From assembly GCF_029392875.1 (NCBI RefSeq), contig NZ_CP113946.1:124001-188000 (forward strand): a stretch of DNA of 64,000 nt. Direction: 5' to 3'. This DNA comes from Lactobacillus sp. ESL0677. Its GTDB lineage: Bacteria > Bacillota > Bacilli > Lactobacillales > Lactobacillaceae. The position numbers were made by a program, and so were the translations under genes. Below, one piece after another: positions 17,508 to 26,365 of the stretch. Each line of letters opens with the position of its first letter. The stretch's first letter is position 1. Below the pieces are notes generated by a model. The model was not told the origin of the DNA and did no database searches. It was given only the letters and a program-made list of their open reading frames with translations.

Positions 17508-18294
17508 AATTTGACCGAATTTTGATAACTTCGCCGCTATTAATAGTCATGCAGTGGTTATTGCAGTCAAGGACTAGATTAGCATGTTCATCAAGCTTGA
17601 GGGCAGTACCAATAATTGTTTGCTTACCCAGTCTAACAGTTACTTGTTGGCCAAGCATGGGCAGATGCTTTTGATAATCAGATAAGAATTGTCCTTGAGT
17701 AAAATTGGGCAGAAAGGAAAAGATATTTTTAATTAGTTCAGCTACAAAAATGCAAAATTGCTCGGTAGATAATGGACGGACTAATAAGTTCGTGCTGGAC
17801 TCTAGTTCTTGCTCTAGGTTAGGTTGGTAAAGATTGCAGCCGATACCGATGACGACAGTTTGTGGCGCGACCTGCTCAGTTAGAATACCAGCAATCTTTT
17901 TGCTATGCAGTAATAAATCATTAACCCATTTGATTTCAGTGTTAATACCAAATTGCTGACGGATGGTTTCGTGCAATTGCCAAGCAATGCCCGTTGTAAG
18001 TAGACCTTGATTAGGTGGTAATAATTGGGGTATATGGGTAAGTAGTGATAAGTAAACACCACCAGCATTAGAAATAAAATGGCGCTTTTGCTTACCATAA
18101 CCAGCTGTTTGTTTATCGCTGCCAATTAAAACAGTTTGGGTAATTGACTTTTGGTGCTGGTATTGTTTGGCGAGGCTACTAGTTGAAGCAACTTGTTGGT
18201 ACCAATGGACCTTTAGTGGTGAACCTGCTAATAAATGCTTAATTTTTTGTTCTTTAATAATGTTAATTTTTGGCTGTGCTTCATGAATGTACAT
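17506..18294 (-). CDS. birA: Biotin-[acetyl-CoA-carboxylase] ligase, without HTH
   Basis: 262 residues. It attaches biotin to the lysine of AccB, encoded 6 kb away in the divergent fatty-acid operon. The catalytic domain shows TAGYGKQKR (the biotinyl-AMP-binding loop, GRGRxGR-like), KWVNDLLL with the essential Lys, and KKIAGILTE. A small SH3-like C-terminal domain (~215-262) is present. The N-terminal ~35 residues are too short for the winged helix of bifunctional BirA repressors, so this is a monofunctional ligase. A FabT-like site lies 21-35 bp before the start codon, which would tie it to lipid synthesis. Confidence 0.92.
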   Translation of the reverse strand: MYIHEAQPKINIIKEQKIKHLLAGSPLKVHWYQQVASTSSLAKQYQHQKSITQTVLIGSDKQTAGYGKQKRHFISNAGGVYLSLLTHIPQLLPPNQGLLTTGIAWQLHETIRQQFGINTEIKWVNDLLLHSKKIAGILTEQVAPQTVVIGIGCNLYQPNLEQELESSTNLLVRPLSTEQFCIFVAELIKNIFSFLPNFTQGQFLSDYQKHLPMLGQQVTVRLGKQTIIGTALKLDEHANLVLDCNNHCMTINSGEVIKIRSN

Positions 18295-18314
18295 ATTAGT
18301 TTATCTCTTAAAAG

Positions 18315-18329
18315 CTTTAATAATCAAAG
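18315..18329. promoter_or_regulatory. FabT-like operator near birA
   Basis: CTTTAATAATCAAAG is a near-palindrome resembling the TTTGA-n-TCAAA type of FabT box. It lies between birA and the fab operon, close to birA. Confidence 0.45.
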
Positions 18330-18387
18330 TAAATGCTATTGATTTTAGTTTAATTTTAGCAAAGCTGTGACATTTTGGGATATAAAT

Positions 18388-18446
18388 TTGACAATTTTGT
18401 TAATTTGCAATATCATACTGCCATAAAATACTTTGATGTTTAAAGT
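18388..18446 (+). promoter_or_regulatory. fab operon promoter with FabT-like operator
   Basis: TTGACA (18388-18393), 17-bp spacer and TATCAT (18411-18416) form a near-consensus promoter with start near 18423. ACTTTGATGTTTAAAGT (18430-18446), an inverted repeat of FabT type, lies just downstream of the start, where a bound repressor would block transcription. Confidence 0.75.
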
Positions 18447-18535
18447 AATTTGGAGGGGATATTAATTAGTGTAAATAAGTAAATTTAAGCTAACAAAACA
18501 CGTAATTTATTGTCTTAATAAAAGGGGTATTGGAA

Positions 18536-19003
18536 GTGGAAGCTAATTTAAAAGAAATCAATAATTTGCTGACGACTGTTTATACCGACATCATGCAAGT
18601 TGAGGCACGTGAACTTCATAAGAGTGAATTTAAAGATATTTCGATTAAAGAAGTGCATGCGATTGATGCAATGACGATGTATGACCATAAGACTAGCTCA
18701 CAACTAGCAAAGGAGTTAATGATCACTGCTGGGTCGGTAACGACAATGGTAAATAACTTGGTGCGTAAAGGTTATGTTGTCAGAATACACGGTAACGATG
18801 ACCGGCGCGTTGTTCGGCTGGGCTTAACTCACCGCGGACGACTTGTTTACCGGGCACATGATTCGTTTCATCGCTATATGGTGAAAAAGTTTCTTAAAGG
18901 TTTTGATGACAGTCAGATTGCAATTATTGAGCGGGCTTTGTTAAACTTGCGCGCTTTCCTTGAATTTCCATCCCAAATAGACAGCAAAAAGGAGAAGCAT
19001 TAA
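18536..19003 (+). CDS. fabT: FabT, MarR-family repressor of fatty-acid synthesis
   Basis: 155 residues from GTG 18536, preferred over TTG 18530 because AAAGGGG (18521-18527) is then 8 bases away. The MarR-type winged helix covers about residues 35-100, with SSQLAKELMITAGSVTTMV as HTH and DDRR in the wing. In streptococci and lactococci FabT represses the fab operon with long-chain acyl-ACP as co-repressor. Here it is the first gene of that operon, just downstream of two candidate FabT boxes, so autoregulation is likely. fabH begins directly after the stop codon. Confidence 0.9.
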   Translation: MEANLKEINNLLTTVYTDIMQVEARELHKSEFKDISIKEVHAIDAMTMYDHKTSSQLAKELMITAGSVTTMVNNLVRKGYVVRIHGNDDRRVVRLGLTHRGRLVYRAHDSFHRYMVKKFLKGFDDSQIAIIERALLNLRAFLEFPSQIDSKKEKH

Positions 19004-19969
19004 ATGGGTCTTAAAATAACGCAGACCGCGCATTATGTCCCTCCTAAAGTGGTAACTAATGATGATTTAACAACCATGATGGACACTTCAGATGAGTGGA
19101 TTTCTTCAAGAACGGGAATTAAGCAACGACATCTTGCTCAAGGTGAACAGACTTCTGACTTGGCAGTAAAAGTTGCGAACCAACTCCTTGAACAGGCTAA
19201 TTGTCCAGCTGAACAGATAGATTTTATTATTGTCGCTACAATGTCACCGGATTACTTGACACCAGCAACTGCAGCAATTGTTCAAGGCAAGATTGGAGCT
19301 AAGAATGCTTTAGCATTTGATATTAACGCCGCCTGTTCAGGCTTTATTTATGCGTTGGCATTAGCCGATAAGCTGCTGACAACTTATCAGCGCGGTATCG
19401 TAATTGGTGCCGAAGTGTTATCAAAATTGGTTGATTGGCAAGAACGGTCAACAGCAGTTTTGTTTGGTGATGGTGCTGGTGGCGTTTTGGTTGAACAAAG
19501 TCCACAGCAATCATTAATTGCCGAAGATTTAACAGCTTATGGGCAAGATGGTCAGACCTTAACTGCTGGTTATCAGCCACTTGATTCGGCTTTTAATCAG
19601 GATCCAGTGGCTCTACACAAGCACTATTTTGAAATGGATGGTCGCGCGGTATATCGTTTTGCGACTCATGAGGTGCCAGCTTCAATTGACCGCACATTGG
19701 CGAAAGCCGAGTGGCAGTTAAACGATGTTGATTGGTTTATTTTACATCAGGCTAATGGTCGAATTTTAACCTCGATTGCTCATCACTTAGGTGTTCCTGA
19801 GGAGAAATTCTTGTGTAATGTTGCTAAATATGGCAATACTTCAGCTGCTAGCGTGCCACTGCTACTTGATGAAGCAGTTACTGTGGGAAAGATTAAACCA
19901 CAGCAGAGATTAATTTTGAGCGGCTTTGGCGGTGGCTTGACTGCTGCTACTGTGGCAATTATTTTTTAA
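19004..19969 (+). CDS. fabH: 3-oxoacyl-ACP synthase III (KASIII)
   Basis: 321 residues. It starts chain synthesis by condensing acetyl-CoA with malonyl-ACP. The catalytic triad is visible: Cys 111 in AACSGF, His 248 in LHQAN and Asn 278 in YGNTS. The stop codon of fabT abuts the ATG, and AAAGGAG inside the end of fabT is the ribosome-binding site. The stop overlaps the sequence leading into acpP. Length and motifs are normal. Confidence 0.95.
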   Translation: MGLKITQTAHYVPPKVVTNDDLTTMMDTSDEWISSRTGIKQRHLAQGEQTSDLAVKVANQLLEQANCPAEQIDFIIVATMSPDYLTPATAAIVQGKIGAKNALAFDINAACSGFIYALALADKLLTTYQRGIVIGAEVLSKLVDWQERSTAVLFGDGAGGVLVEQSPQQSLIAEDLTAYGQDGQTLTAGYQPLDSAFNQDPVALHKHYFEMDGRAVYRFATHEVPASIDRTLAKAEWQLNDVDWFILHQANGRILTSIAHHLGVPEEKFLCNVAKYGNTSAASVPLLLDEAVTVGKIKPQQRLILSGFGGGLTAATVAIIF

Positions 19970-19992
19970 TGAATTTAAAGGAGTTTATAAAC

Positions 19993-20241
19993 ATGACAGA
20001 CGAAGAAATTTTTAACAAAGTAAAAGAAATTATTGTAGATGAAACTGGTGAAGATGAAGCAGCGGTTACTTTACAAGCTAACATTAAAGATGACTTGGAC
20101 GCTGACAGTTTGGATATTTTTGAAGTAATCAATGAATTGGAAGACGAATTCGATATTAAAATCGAAAGTGAAGAAGGCATTGAAACCGTTCAAGATTTGG
20201 TTGACTTTGTTAAAAAGCAATTGGCTGCGAAAGAAGGTTAA
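19993..20241 (+). CDS. acpP: Acyl carrier protein
   Basis: 82 residues from ATG 19993, which has AAAGGAG nine bases upstream; an in-frame ATG at 19969 would add eight residues without a good site. The phosphopantetheine-bearing Ser 39 is in the DADSLD motif. The protein is very acidic and small, as expected. It carries the growing acyl chain for all Fab enzymes of the operon. It lies between fabH and fabK. Confidence 0.95.
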   Translation: MTDEEIFNKVKEIIVDETGEDEAAVTLQANIKDDLDADSLDIFEVINELEDEFDIKIESEEGIETVQDLVDFVKKQLAAKEG

Positions 20242-20244
20242 TTC

Positions 20245-21198
20245 ATGGAATTAACGCCATTTATGAAAAGTCTCGGCTTGAAGTATCCCATCTTTCAAGG
20301 TGGCATGGCTTGGGTTGCTGATGGTAAGTTAGCTGCTGCTGTTTCTAATGCTGGCGGCTTAGGAATTATTGGTGCAGGTAATGCGCCCGGTGACGTGGTT
20401 GAAGCAGAAATCAAAACGGCTAAGAGTTTAACTGACCGCCCATTTGGTGTTAATGTGATGCTCTTGTCACCATATGCTGAAGATGTAGTGAAAGTGATTT
20501 TAGCTCACCAAGATAGCATTGCCGTAGTTACAACTGGTGCGGGTAATCCTGGTAAGTATGTTGCAGACTTTAAAGCAGCTGGCATTAAGGTGATTCCTGT
20601 CGTCGGTTCAGTAGCCTTGGCGCGAATGATGGAGCGCGTTGGTGCTGATGCGGTAGTTGCTGAAGGTATGGAATCTGGCGGTCACATTGGTAAACTGACA
20701 ACGATGGCATTGGTGCCACAGGTAGTTGATGCGGTAAAGATTCCGGTAATTGCCGCTGGCGGAATTGGCGATGGCCGTGGCATGGCTGCTGCTTTTATGC
20801 TTGGTGCGCAAGGTGTCCAAATGGGAACACGCTTCCTAGTAGCAACAGAATCTAAGGTGCATCCTAATTATAAAAAGGCAGTTTTAAAAGCTAAGGATGC
20901 TAGCACAATGGTAACTGGTGATTTTGCTGGTCATCCATCACGTGTTTTAAAGAATAAGATGGCTAAGAAGTACATCAAACTAGAAAAAGCGGAAGCCTTA
21001 AAGGATAAACCAGATTTTGCAGAATTAGAAGAATTAGGCAGTGGTAGTTTACGTCGTGCTGTCATTGATGGTGATACAGCTACCGGTTCATTTATGGCTG
21101 GTGAAATTGCCGGGATGGTACATAAGGAACAGTCAGCTGCCGAAATTTTGCAGGATGTATATCAGCAAGCTGATAAATTGTTAAGCGGCAAGGATTAA
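20245..21198 (+). CDS. fabK: Enoyl-ACP reductase II (FMN-dependent)
   Basis: 317 residues. It reduces the double bond of enoyl-ACP in the last step of each elongation cycle with NAD(P)H and FMN. The TIM-barrel start FPIFQGGMAW-type (KYPIFQGGMAWVADGKLA), the central EGMESGGHIG and the phosphate-binding IAAGGIGDGRG (about 171-181) are typical of FabK and related nitronate-monooxygenase-like flavoproteins. Being inside the fab operon between acpP and fabD settles the assignment. No fabI-type SDR enoyl reductase is present at the end of the operon, so FabK is the operon's only visible enoyl reductase. Confidence 0.93.
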   Translation: MELTPFMKSLGLKYPIFQGGMAWVADGKLAAAVSNAGGLGIIGAGNAPGDVVEAEIKTAKSLTDRPFGVNVMLLSPYAEDVVKVILAHQDSIAVVTTGAGNPGKYVADFKAAGIKVIPVVGSVALARMMERVGADAVVAEGMESGGHIGKLTTMALVPQVVDAVKIPVIAAGGIGDGRGMAAAFMLGAQGVQMGTRFLVATESKVHPNYKKAVLKAKDASTMVTGDFAGHPSRVLKNKMAKKYIKLEKAEALKDKPDFAELEELGSGSLRRAVIDGDTATGSFMAGEIAGMVHKEQSAAEILQDVYQQADKLLSGKD

Positions 21199-21200
21199 TC

Positions 21201-22127
21201 ATGATTGGATTACTATTTAGTGGTCAAGGTGCCCAAAAAACAGGCTTAACCCAAGATTTGTATGAAACAATCCCTACATATCGGAAGGTAATCGACGACG
21301 CGGCAACTATTTTGCAGTTTGATTTGCCAAGTTTATTGTTTGATGAGGCTAAAAAAGCAGATTTAGCGTCAACTAAGTATTGTCAACCTGCAATTTTGGC
21401 AATTAGTTATGGCCTTTATCAATTGATTAAAACGGAATTACCACGGGATAAATTTGGTATTGGGTTGAGCTTAGGCGAATATAGTGCTTTAGCTGCTAGT
21501 GGTTATGTTGATTTTGCGACCGCGCTGCGATTAATTAAACGCCGCGGTGAGTTGATGCAAGCAGCCAGTGAAAGGACACCAAGTAAGATGGCTGCAATCA
21601 TGAAGGCAGATTTGGCTGATGTTCAGGCTGCTTGTAAAGATGCTGCTGGCTTAGGTGCTATTGGTGTGGCTAACGTGAATACGCCCCAACAAATTGTAGT
21701 TGGTGGGGTAAGTGCAGCTGTTGCTCAAGTTGTCAGCGACTTAAAAGCTGCAGGTAAACGTGTTATACCACTACAAGTTAGTGGTGCTTTTCATACGCCA
21801 GTGATGGCACCAATTCAAAGCGCATTAAATACTAAATTACAGACTGTTAATTGGCAGCAGGGAACTTTTCCGGTTTATAGTACGACCACGCAAGCGGAGT
21901 TTAAGCCTGAGACTTTGACTGACAACTTAACTAAGCAGTTAGTATCAACGACTTATTTTGCTAAAACCTTGGCTGCCCATCAGGCTGATTTGGATGCAGT
22001 AATTGAGGTGGGCCCGGGGAGAACACTAATTTCGTTTGCCCGTAAGCTTGACCGCAGTCTAGCAACTTATCGTCTTGATAGTAGCAGTGAATTAACTAAA
22101 ACACTTGCAGCACTGGAGGCTCTTTAA
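21201..22127 (+). CDS. fabD: Malonyl-CoA:ACP transacylase
   Basis: 308 residues. It moves malonyl from CoA to ACP. The opening FSGQGAQ (residues 6-12), nucleophile Ser 90 in GLSLGE and His 198 in GAFHTPVM form the expected active site. The stop codon overlaps the fabG start by one base (TAATG), pointing to coupled translation. Confidence 0.95.
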   Translation: MIGLLFSGQGAQKTGLTQDLYETIPTYRKVIDDAATILQFDLPSLLFDEAKKADLASTKYCQPAILAISYGLYQLIKTELPRDKFGIGLSLGEYSALAASGYVDFATALRLIKRRGELMQAASERTPSKMAAIMKADLADVQAACKDAAGLGAIGVANVNTPQQIVVGGVSAAVAQVVSDLKAAGKRVIPLQVSGAFHTPVMAPIQSALNTKLQTVNWQQGTFPVYSTTTQAEFKPETLTDNLTKQLVSTTYFAKTLAAHQADLDAVIEVGPGRTLISFARKLDRSLATYRLDSSSELTKTLAALEAL

Positions 22128-22852
22128 TGGATTTGAAAGATAAAGTAGTATTGGTTACTGGTAGTTCGCGTGGGATTGGTTTAGCGATTGCAAAAGCCTT
22201 TGCGCAAGCAGGTGCCAAAATCGTCTTGAATGCGCGTCAACCAATTGCTCAAGCAGTTTTAGCTGAATTTAAAACACCAGTAATTGACGTTAGTGCTGAT
22301 GTTACTGAGCCTGCTGCGGTGAAAGAGCTAATTGCGCAGATTATGGCGCACTTCGGTCAGTTAGATGTAGTGGTTAATAATGCTGGTATTAATAAAGATG
22401 GCTTACTTAATCGCATGTCGGAAGCTGATTTTGATTGTGTCTTGAAAACTAATTTAGTTGGTACTTTTAATGTGATTCGGCAAGCATTGCGCCCAATGTA
22501 TAAACAGCGCTCGGGTTGTTTTATTAATATGGCGAGTGTTGTAGGCTTAACCGGTAATATTGGTCAAGCTAATTATGCAGCTAGTAAAGCTGGCGTGATT
22601 GGTCTGACTAAATCGGTTGCTAAAGAAGCAGCCTTGCGCAACTTGCGCTGCAATGCGATTGCACCGGGGATGATTGCAACGCAGATGACGCAAGCTTTAA
22701 GTGAAAAACGGCAAGCAGAAATTGCAAAGCAGATTCCTTTAAAGCGGTTTGGTCAGATTGAAGAAGTAGCCCAAACAGCAGTCTTTTTAGCACAAAATGA
22801 TTATATTACTGGGCAAGTCATCACCGTTGATGGTGGCTTGACAATGCAGTAA
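22127..22852 (+). CDS. fabG: 3-oxoacyl-ACP reductase
   Basis: 241 residues, an NADPH-dependent short-chain dehydrogenase. The Rossmann motif GSSRGIG is at about 12-18; Ser 137, Tyr 150 and Lys 154 (YAASK) are the catalytic residues, and NNAG is present near 85-88. The C-terminal GQVITVDGGLTM is typical of FabG. It overlaps the preceding fabD stop by one base. Confidence 0.95.
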   Translation: MDLKDKVVLVTGSSRGIGLAIAKAFAQAGAKIVLNARQPIAQAVLAEFKTPVIDVSADVTEPAAVKELIAQIMAHFGQLDVVVNNAGINKDGLLNRMSEADFDCVLKTNLVGTFNVIRQALRPMYKQRSGCFINMASVVGLTGNIGQANYAASKAGVIGLTKSVAKEAALRNLRCNAIAPGMIATQMTQALSEKRQAEIAKQIPLKRFGQIEEVAQTAVFLAQNDYITGQVITVDGGLTMQ

Positions 22853-22863
22853 GGAGAGAAGCA

Positions 22864-24096
22864 ATGACAAGAGTAGTAATTACAGGGATGGGTGCATTAA
22901 CACCAATCGGTAATGATGTTGCTAGCTTTGAAGCAAGTATTAATGAACAAAAAGTTGGCTTTGAGCCAATTTCTTATTTTGATGCTGCTAAAACTGGCGT
23001 TACTTTAGCTGGTCAATTGGACGACTTTGATCCATTAGTTCATTTGAAGAAAAAAGACACCAAAAGAATGGATTTGTTTACGCAGTATGCGGTTTATGCG
23101 ACTGCAGAAGCAATGGCGCAAGCAGGTATTGATGAGACCAACACTGATAGTAATCGCTTTGGTGTTATTTGGGGATCAGGGATAGGTGGTTTAACCACGA
23201 TTGAGCAGCAGACCATTAAGATGCACGATAAAGGCGTTGATCGCTTGTCGCCAATGTTTATTCCGGTGTCAATTGCTAATATGGCTGCTGGCAACCTGTC
23301 AATTCGTTATCAGGCTAAAGCAATTAGTACCACAATTGTGACTGCGTGTGCATCGGGGACTAATGCAATTGGTGAAGCTTACCGTCAAATTAAAGAGAAC
23401 CGTTGTGACGTTATGATTACTGGAGGGTCAGAAGCTGCAATTAATGCTGATGGAATCGGCGGTTTTGCGGCTTTGTCGACTTTATCTAAAGCAACAGATC
23501 CGACTAAGGCAAGTTTACCCTTTGATGCGCACCGTTCTGGCTTTGTAATGGGTGAAGGTGCAGGGTCGCTAGTTCTTGAGTCATTAGAACATGCACAAAA
23601 ACGCGGCGCACAAATTTTAGGCGAAGTAGTGGGTTATGGCACTTCATCAGATGCCTACCATATTACTTCACCAGATCCGGCAGGAACACAGGCAGCACGA
23701 GCAATGCAATTAGCAATTGCCGAAGCAAATATTACCCCAGCTGAAGTTGGTTATGTTAATGCACATGGGACAGCGACACAAGGTAATGATTCGGCTGAAG
23801 CTAAAGCAATTAATCAGGTATTTGGTACGGATAGTTCTGTGTTAGTTTCTAGTACTAAGAGCATGACGGGGCACTTATTAGGGGCTGCTGGTGCGATTGA
23901 AGCAATTGCTAGTGTAACAGCGATGAATTCTGGTCAATTACCAGTTAATGTTGGCATAATTGAGCAGGCACCTGAGTGTCCGGTACATCTGGTTACAACC
24001 GAAAATCGCAACCAGCAAGTTGATTATGCCATTAGTAATTCATTTGGCTTTGGTGGTCATAATGCAGTTTTGGCATTGAAAAGGTGGGTTGATTAG
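22864..24096 (+). CDS. fabF: 3-oxoacyl-ACP synthase II (KASII)
   Basis: 410 residues. The condensing enzyme for chain elongation. Catalytic Cys 162 (TACASG), His 301 (NAHGTAT) and His 337 (TGHLLGAAG) give the Cys-His-His triad of elongating ketosynthases. The ribosome-binding site is AAGGAGAG. The gene is 11 bp after fabG, and accB starts directly after its stop. Confidence 0.96.
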   Translation: MTRVVITGMGALTPIGNDVASFEASINEQKVGFEPISYFDAAKTGVTLAGQLDDFDPLVHLKKKDTKRMDLFTQYAVYATAEAMAQAGIDETNTDSNRFGVIWGSGIGGLTTIEQQTIKMHDKGVDRLSPMFIPVSIANMAAGNLSIRYQAKAISTTIVTACASGTNAIGEAYRQIKENRCDVMITGGSEAAINADGIGGFAALSTLSKATDPTKASLPFDAHRSGFVMGEGAGSLVLESLEHAQKRGAQILGEVVGYGTSSDAYHITSPDPAGTQAARAMQLAIAEANITPAEVGYVNAHGTATQGNDSAEAKAINQVFGTDSSVLVSSTKSMTGHLLGAAGAIEAIASVTAMNSGQLPVNVGIIEQAPECPVHLVTTENRNQQVDYAISNSFGFGGHNAVLALKRWVD

Positions 24097-24519
24097 ATGA
24101 CTTTTGAAGAAATCCAAAAATTAATAAAACAGGTTAATCAGAGCAATATTACTAAATTGAACTTAGACTTTGACGGTGGCCATATTGATATTGATAAAAA
24201 GCAGGCAGTTGCTTCTAGTGGTACTGTTGCTGTGGCTGCTAAGCCGGCAGAGTCAATTTCAACGCCGGCTAAGATAAGTTTGCCGCAGATTAAGGCACCG
24301 TTAGTGGGGATTGTTTATTTGCAAGCTAATCCTGATAAGCCACAATATAAAAAAGTAGGCGATCACGTTGCCAAAGGTGATGTAGTTTGCGTAATTGAAG
24401 CGATGAAAATGATGACGGAAGTTAAAAGTAACGTTAGCGGCACGATCAGTGAAATTTTAGTTACTAATGAAGAAGTAGTTGAATACGATCAGCCGTTATT
24501 TACGGTAACGCCAGATTAG
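24097..24519 (+). CDS. accB: Acetyl-CoA carboxylase biotin carboxyl carrier protein
   Basis: 140 residues. An N-terminal segment, an Ala/Pro-rich linker (about 45-65) and the C-terminal biotinyl domain with EAMKMM; Lys 104 is the biotinylation site. The protein carries CO2 between AccC and AccAD. It is the only biotinylated protein seen in the window and the expected substrate of BirA, encoded upstream. It starts immediately after fabF and lacks its own strong ribosome-binding site, suggesting coupling. Confidence 0.95.
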   Translation: MTFEEIQKLIKQVNQSNITKLNLDFDGGHIDIDKKQAVASSGTVAVAAKPAESISTPAKISLPQIKAPLVGIVYLQANPDKPQYKKVGDHVAKGDVVCVIEAMKMMTEVKSNVSGTISEILVTNEEVVEYDQPLFTVTPD

Positions 24520-24525
24520 AGTGTG

Positions 24526-24978
24526 ATGAAGATGCAAGAACAAGAAATACCGCAAACACTTGATATTACTCAAATTCAAAAGATTATTCCGCACCGTTAT
24601 CCGATGCTGCTAGTTGATCGAGTGCTGGATTATCAAGCTGGTAAGTATGCAATTGCGTGTAAGAATTTAACAATGAATGAGGCCTTTTTCCAAGGACATT
24701 TTCCGGGTAATCCGGTAATGCCAGGAGTGCTAATTGTCGAAGCTTTAGCGCAAACCGGGGCAATTGCGTTATTGACATTGCCAGAATTTAAGGGCAAGAC
24801 TGCTTATTTCGGTGGAATCAAAAAGGCCCGTTTTCGTAAAATGGTAATTCCTGGCGATAGTCTGCGCCTAGAAGTGGAACTGGACAAGTTGCGTGGCAGT
24901 GCCGGTATTGGTAAGGCAAAGGCATTAGTTGATGGTGAAGTTGCCTGCACGTGTGAATTAACGTTTGCAATTCAATAA
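24526..24978 (+). CDS. fabZ: 3-hydroxyacyl-ACP dehydratase
   Basis: 150 residues from ATG 24526; GTG 24523 and ATG 24532 are alternative starts and none has a clear ribosome-binding site. A hot-dog-fold dehydratase that makes trans-2-enoyl-ACP. The active-site [12 protein letters not shown] places His 58 and, with the helix residue Glu 72 in IVEALAQTG, forms the catalytic pair. It lies between accB and accC, a normal position in lactobacillar operons. Confidence 0.93.
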   Translation: MKMQEQEIPQTLDITQIQKIIPHRYPMLLVDRVLDYQAGKYAIACKNLTMNEAFFQGHFPGNPVMPGVLIVEALAQTGAIALLTLPEFKGKTAYFGGIKKARFRKMVIPGDSLRLEVELDKLRGSAGIGKAKALVDGEVACTCELTFAIQ

Positions 24979-24988
24979 GGTGTGAAGA

Positions 24989-26365
24989 ATGTTTAAAAAA
25001 GTATTGATTGCTAACCGTGGTGAAATCGCTATTCGGGTTATTCGCGCTTTGCGAGAAATGGGAATTAAGTCAGTTGCGGTTTATTCAACAGCTGACAAAA
25101 ATGCCCAACATGTCAAAGAAGCTGATGAAGCAGTGTGTATCGGCGGCCCACAACCGGCAGATTCGTATCTAAAGATGGAAAATATTGTTAGTGCTGCGAT
25201 TTTAACTGGCGCAACCGCGATTCATCCGGGTTATGGTTTTTTATCAGAAAGCCCAGAGTTTGCTCAACTATGTGAAAAATGTCACTTAACCTTTATTGGC
25301 CCAAAGTCGGAGACAATTTCACTGATGGGTAATAAAGCGAATGCCCGTGAAGCCATGCGGCAAAATAATGTGCCGGTAATTCCTGGTAGTCAAGGTTTTG
25401 TTAAGGATAGTAAGGCAGCTTTGGAAGTGGCACGCTCAGTTGGCTTTCCTGTAATGCTCAAGGCAGTTGCTGGTGGCGGCGGCAAAGGAATTAGGCAAGT
25501 GATTAAACCGGAAGATTTGCCTAATGCTTTTGCTGAAGCCCAAGAAGAAGCACGGCTATCCTTTGGCGATGGCCGAATGTATGTAGAAAAAATCATTTCA
25601 CCCGCCAAGCATATTGAAGTGCAAATTATTGGTGACAAGAATGGCAATGCAGTTGCTTTGCCAGAACGTGATTGCTCAATGCAGCGTAATCACCAAAAGG
25701 TAATTGAAGAAACGCCGTGCGCACAAATTACTGCTACTGAGCGTCGTTATTTACAACAAATTGCGCTTAAAGCTGTTAAAGCAATTAAGTATGAAAATGT
25801 GGGTACGATTGAGTTTTTAATGGATCCTGAACATCATTTTTATTTTATGGAAATGAATACGCGGATTCAGGTAGAGCATTCGATTACTGAAGAAGTAGCA
25901 CATATTGACTTGGTAAAAGCGCAGATTAAAATTGCGGCGGGGCAGGACTTGCAGATTAAGCAAGAGCAAATTAAGGTTCATGGTGCAGCAATTGAAGCTC
26001 GCATTAATGCCGAAGACCCGGTGACGAATTTTCGTCCGCAAGCCGGAACAATTAAGCAGATGGCTTTACCAGGTGGACTAGGGATTCGGATTGAAAGCGG
26101 CGTTAATAGTGGCGACATAGTTTCGCCATTTTATGATTCGATGATTATTAAAATTATTGCTCACGCCGAAACGCGGTCATTAGCAATTCGGCGGTTAATT
26201 GATGCTTTAAATGAATTTCAGGTTACGGGTTTAACTACTAATCGGTCATTTTTGGTTAAATTATTAGAAGACCCCGTTTTTAATGATGGCAATTATTTGA
26301 TTACTTATTTAGATCAGACGTTTTTGCCACAATATATCAAAGAAGCGCGTAAGGAGGACAAATAA
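24989..26365 (+). CDS. accC: Acetyl-CoA carboxylase, biotin carboxylase subunit
   Basis: 458 residues. It carboxylates biotin on AccB using ATP and bicarbonate. The N-terminal biotin-carboxylase motif (FKKVLIANRGEIA), the ATP-grasp glycine loop AGGGGKGIR (about 160-168), and MEMNTRIQVEHSITEE (about 286-301) with metal ligands and catalytic Arg are all present. The stop overlaps the accD start region by one base, and AAGGAGG precedes accD. Confidence 0.96.
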   Translation: MFKKVLIANRGEIAIRVIRALREMGIKSVAVYSTADKNAQHVKEADEAVCIGGPQPADSYLKMENIVSAAILTGATAIHPGYGFLSESPEFAQLCEKCHLTFIGPKSETISLMGNKANAREAMRQNNVPVIPGSQGFVKDSKAALEVARSVGFPVMLKAVAGGGGKGIRQVIKPEDLPNAFAEAQEEARLSFGDGRMYVEKIISPAKHIEVQIIGDKNGNAVALPERDCSMQRNHQKVIEETPCAQITATERRYLQQIALKAVKAIKYENVGTIEFLMDPEHHFYFMEMNTRIQVEHSITEEVAHIDLVKAQIKIAAGQDLQIKQEQIKVHGAAIEARINAEDPVTNFRPQAGTIKQMALPGGLGIRIESGVNSGDIVSPFYDSMIIKIIAHAETRSLAIRRLIDALNEFQVTGLTTNRSFLVKLLEDPVFNDGNYLITYLDQTFLPQYIKEARKEDK

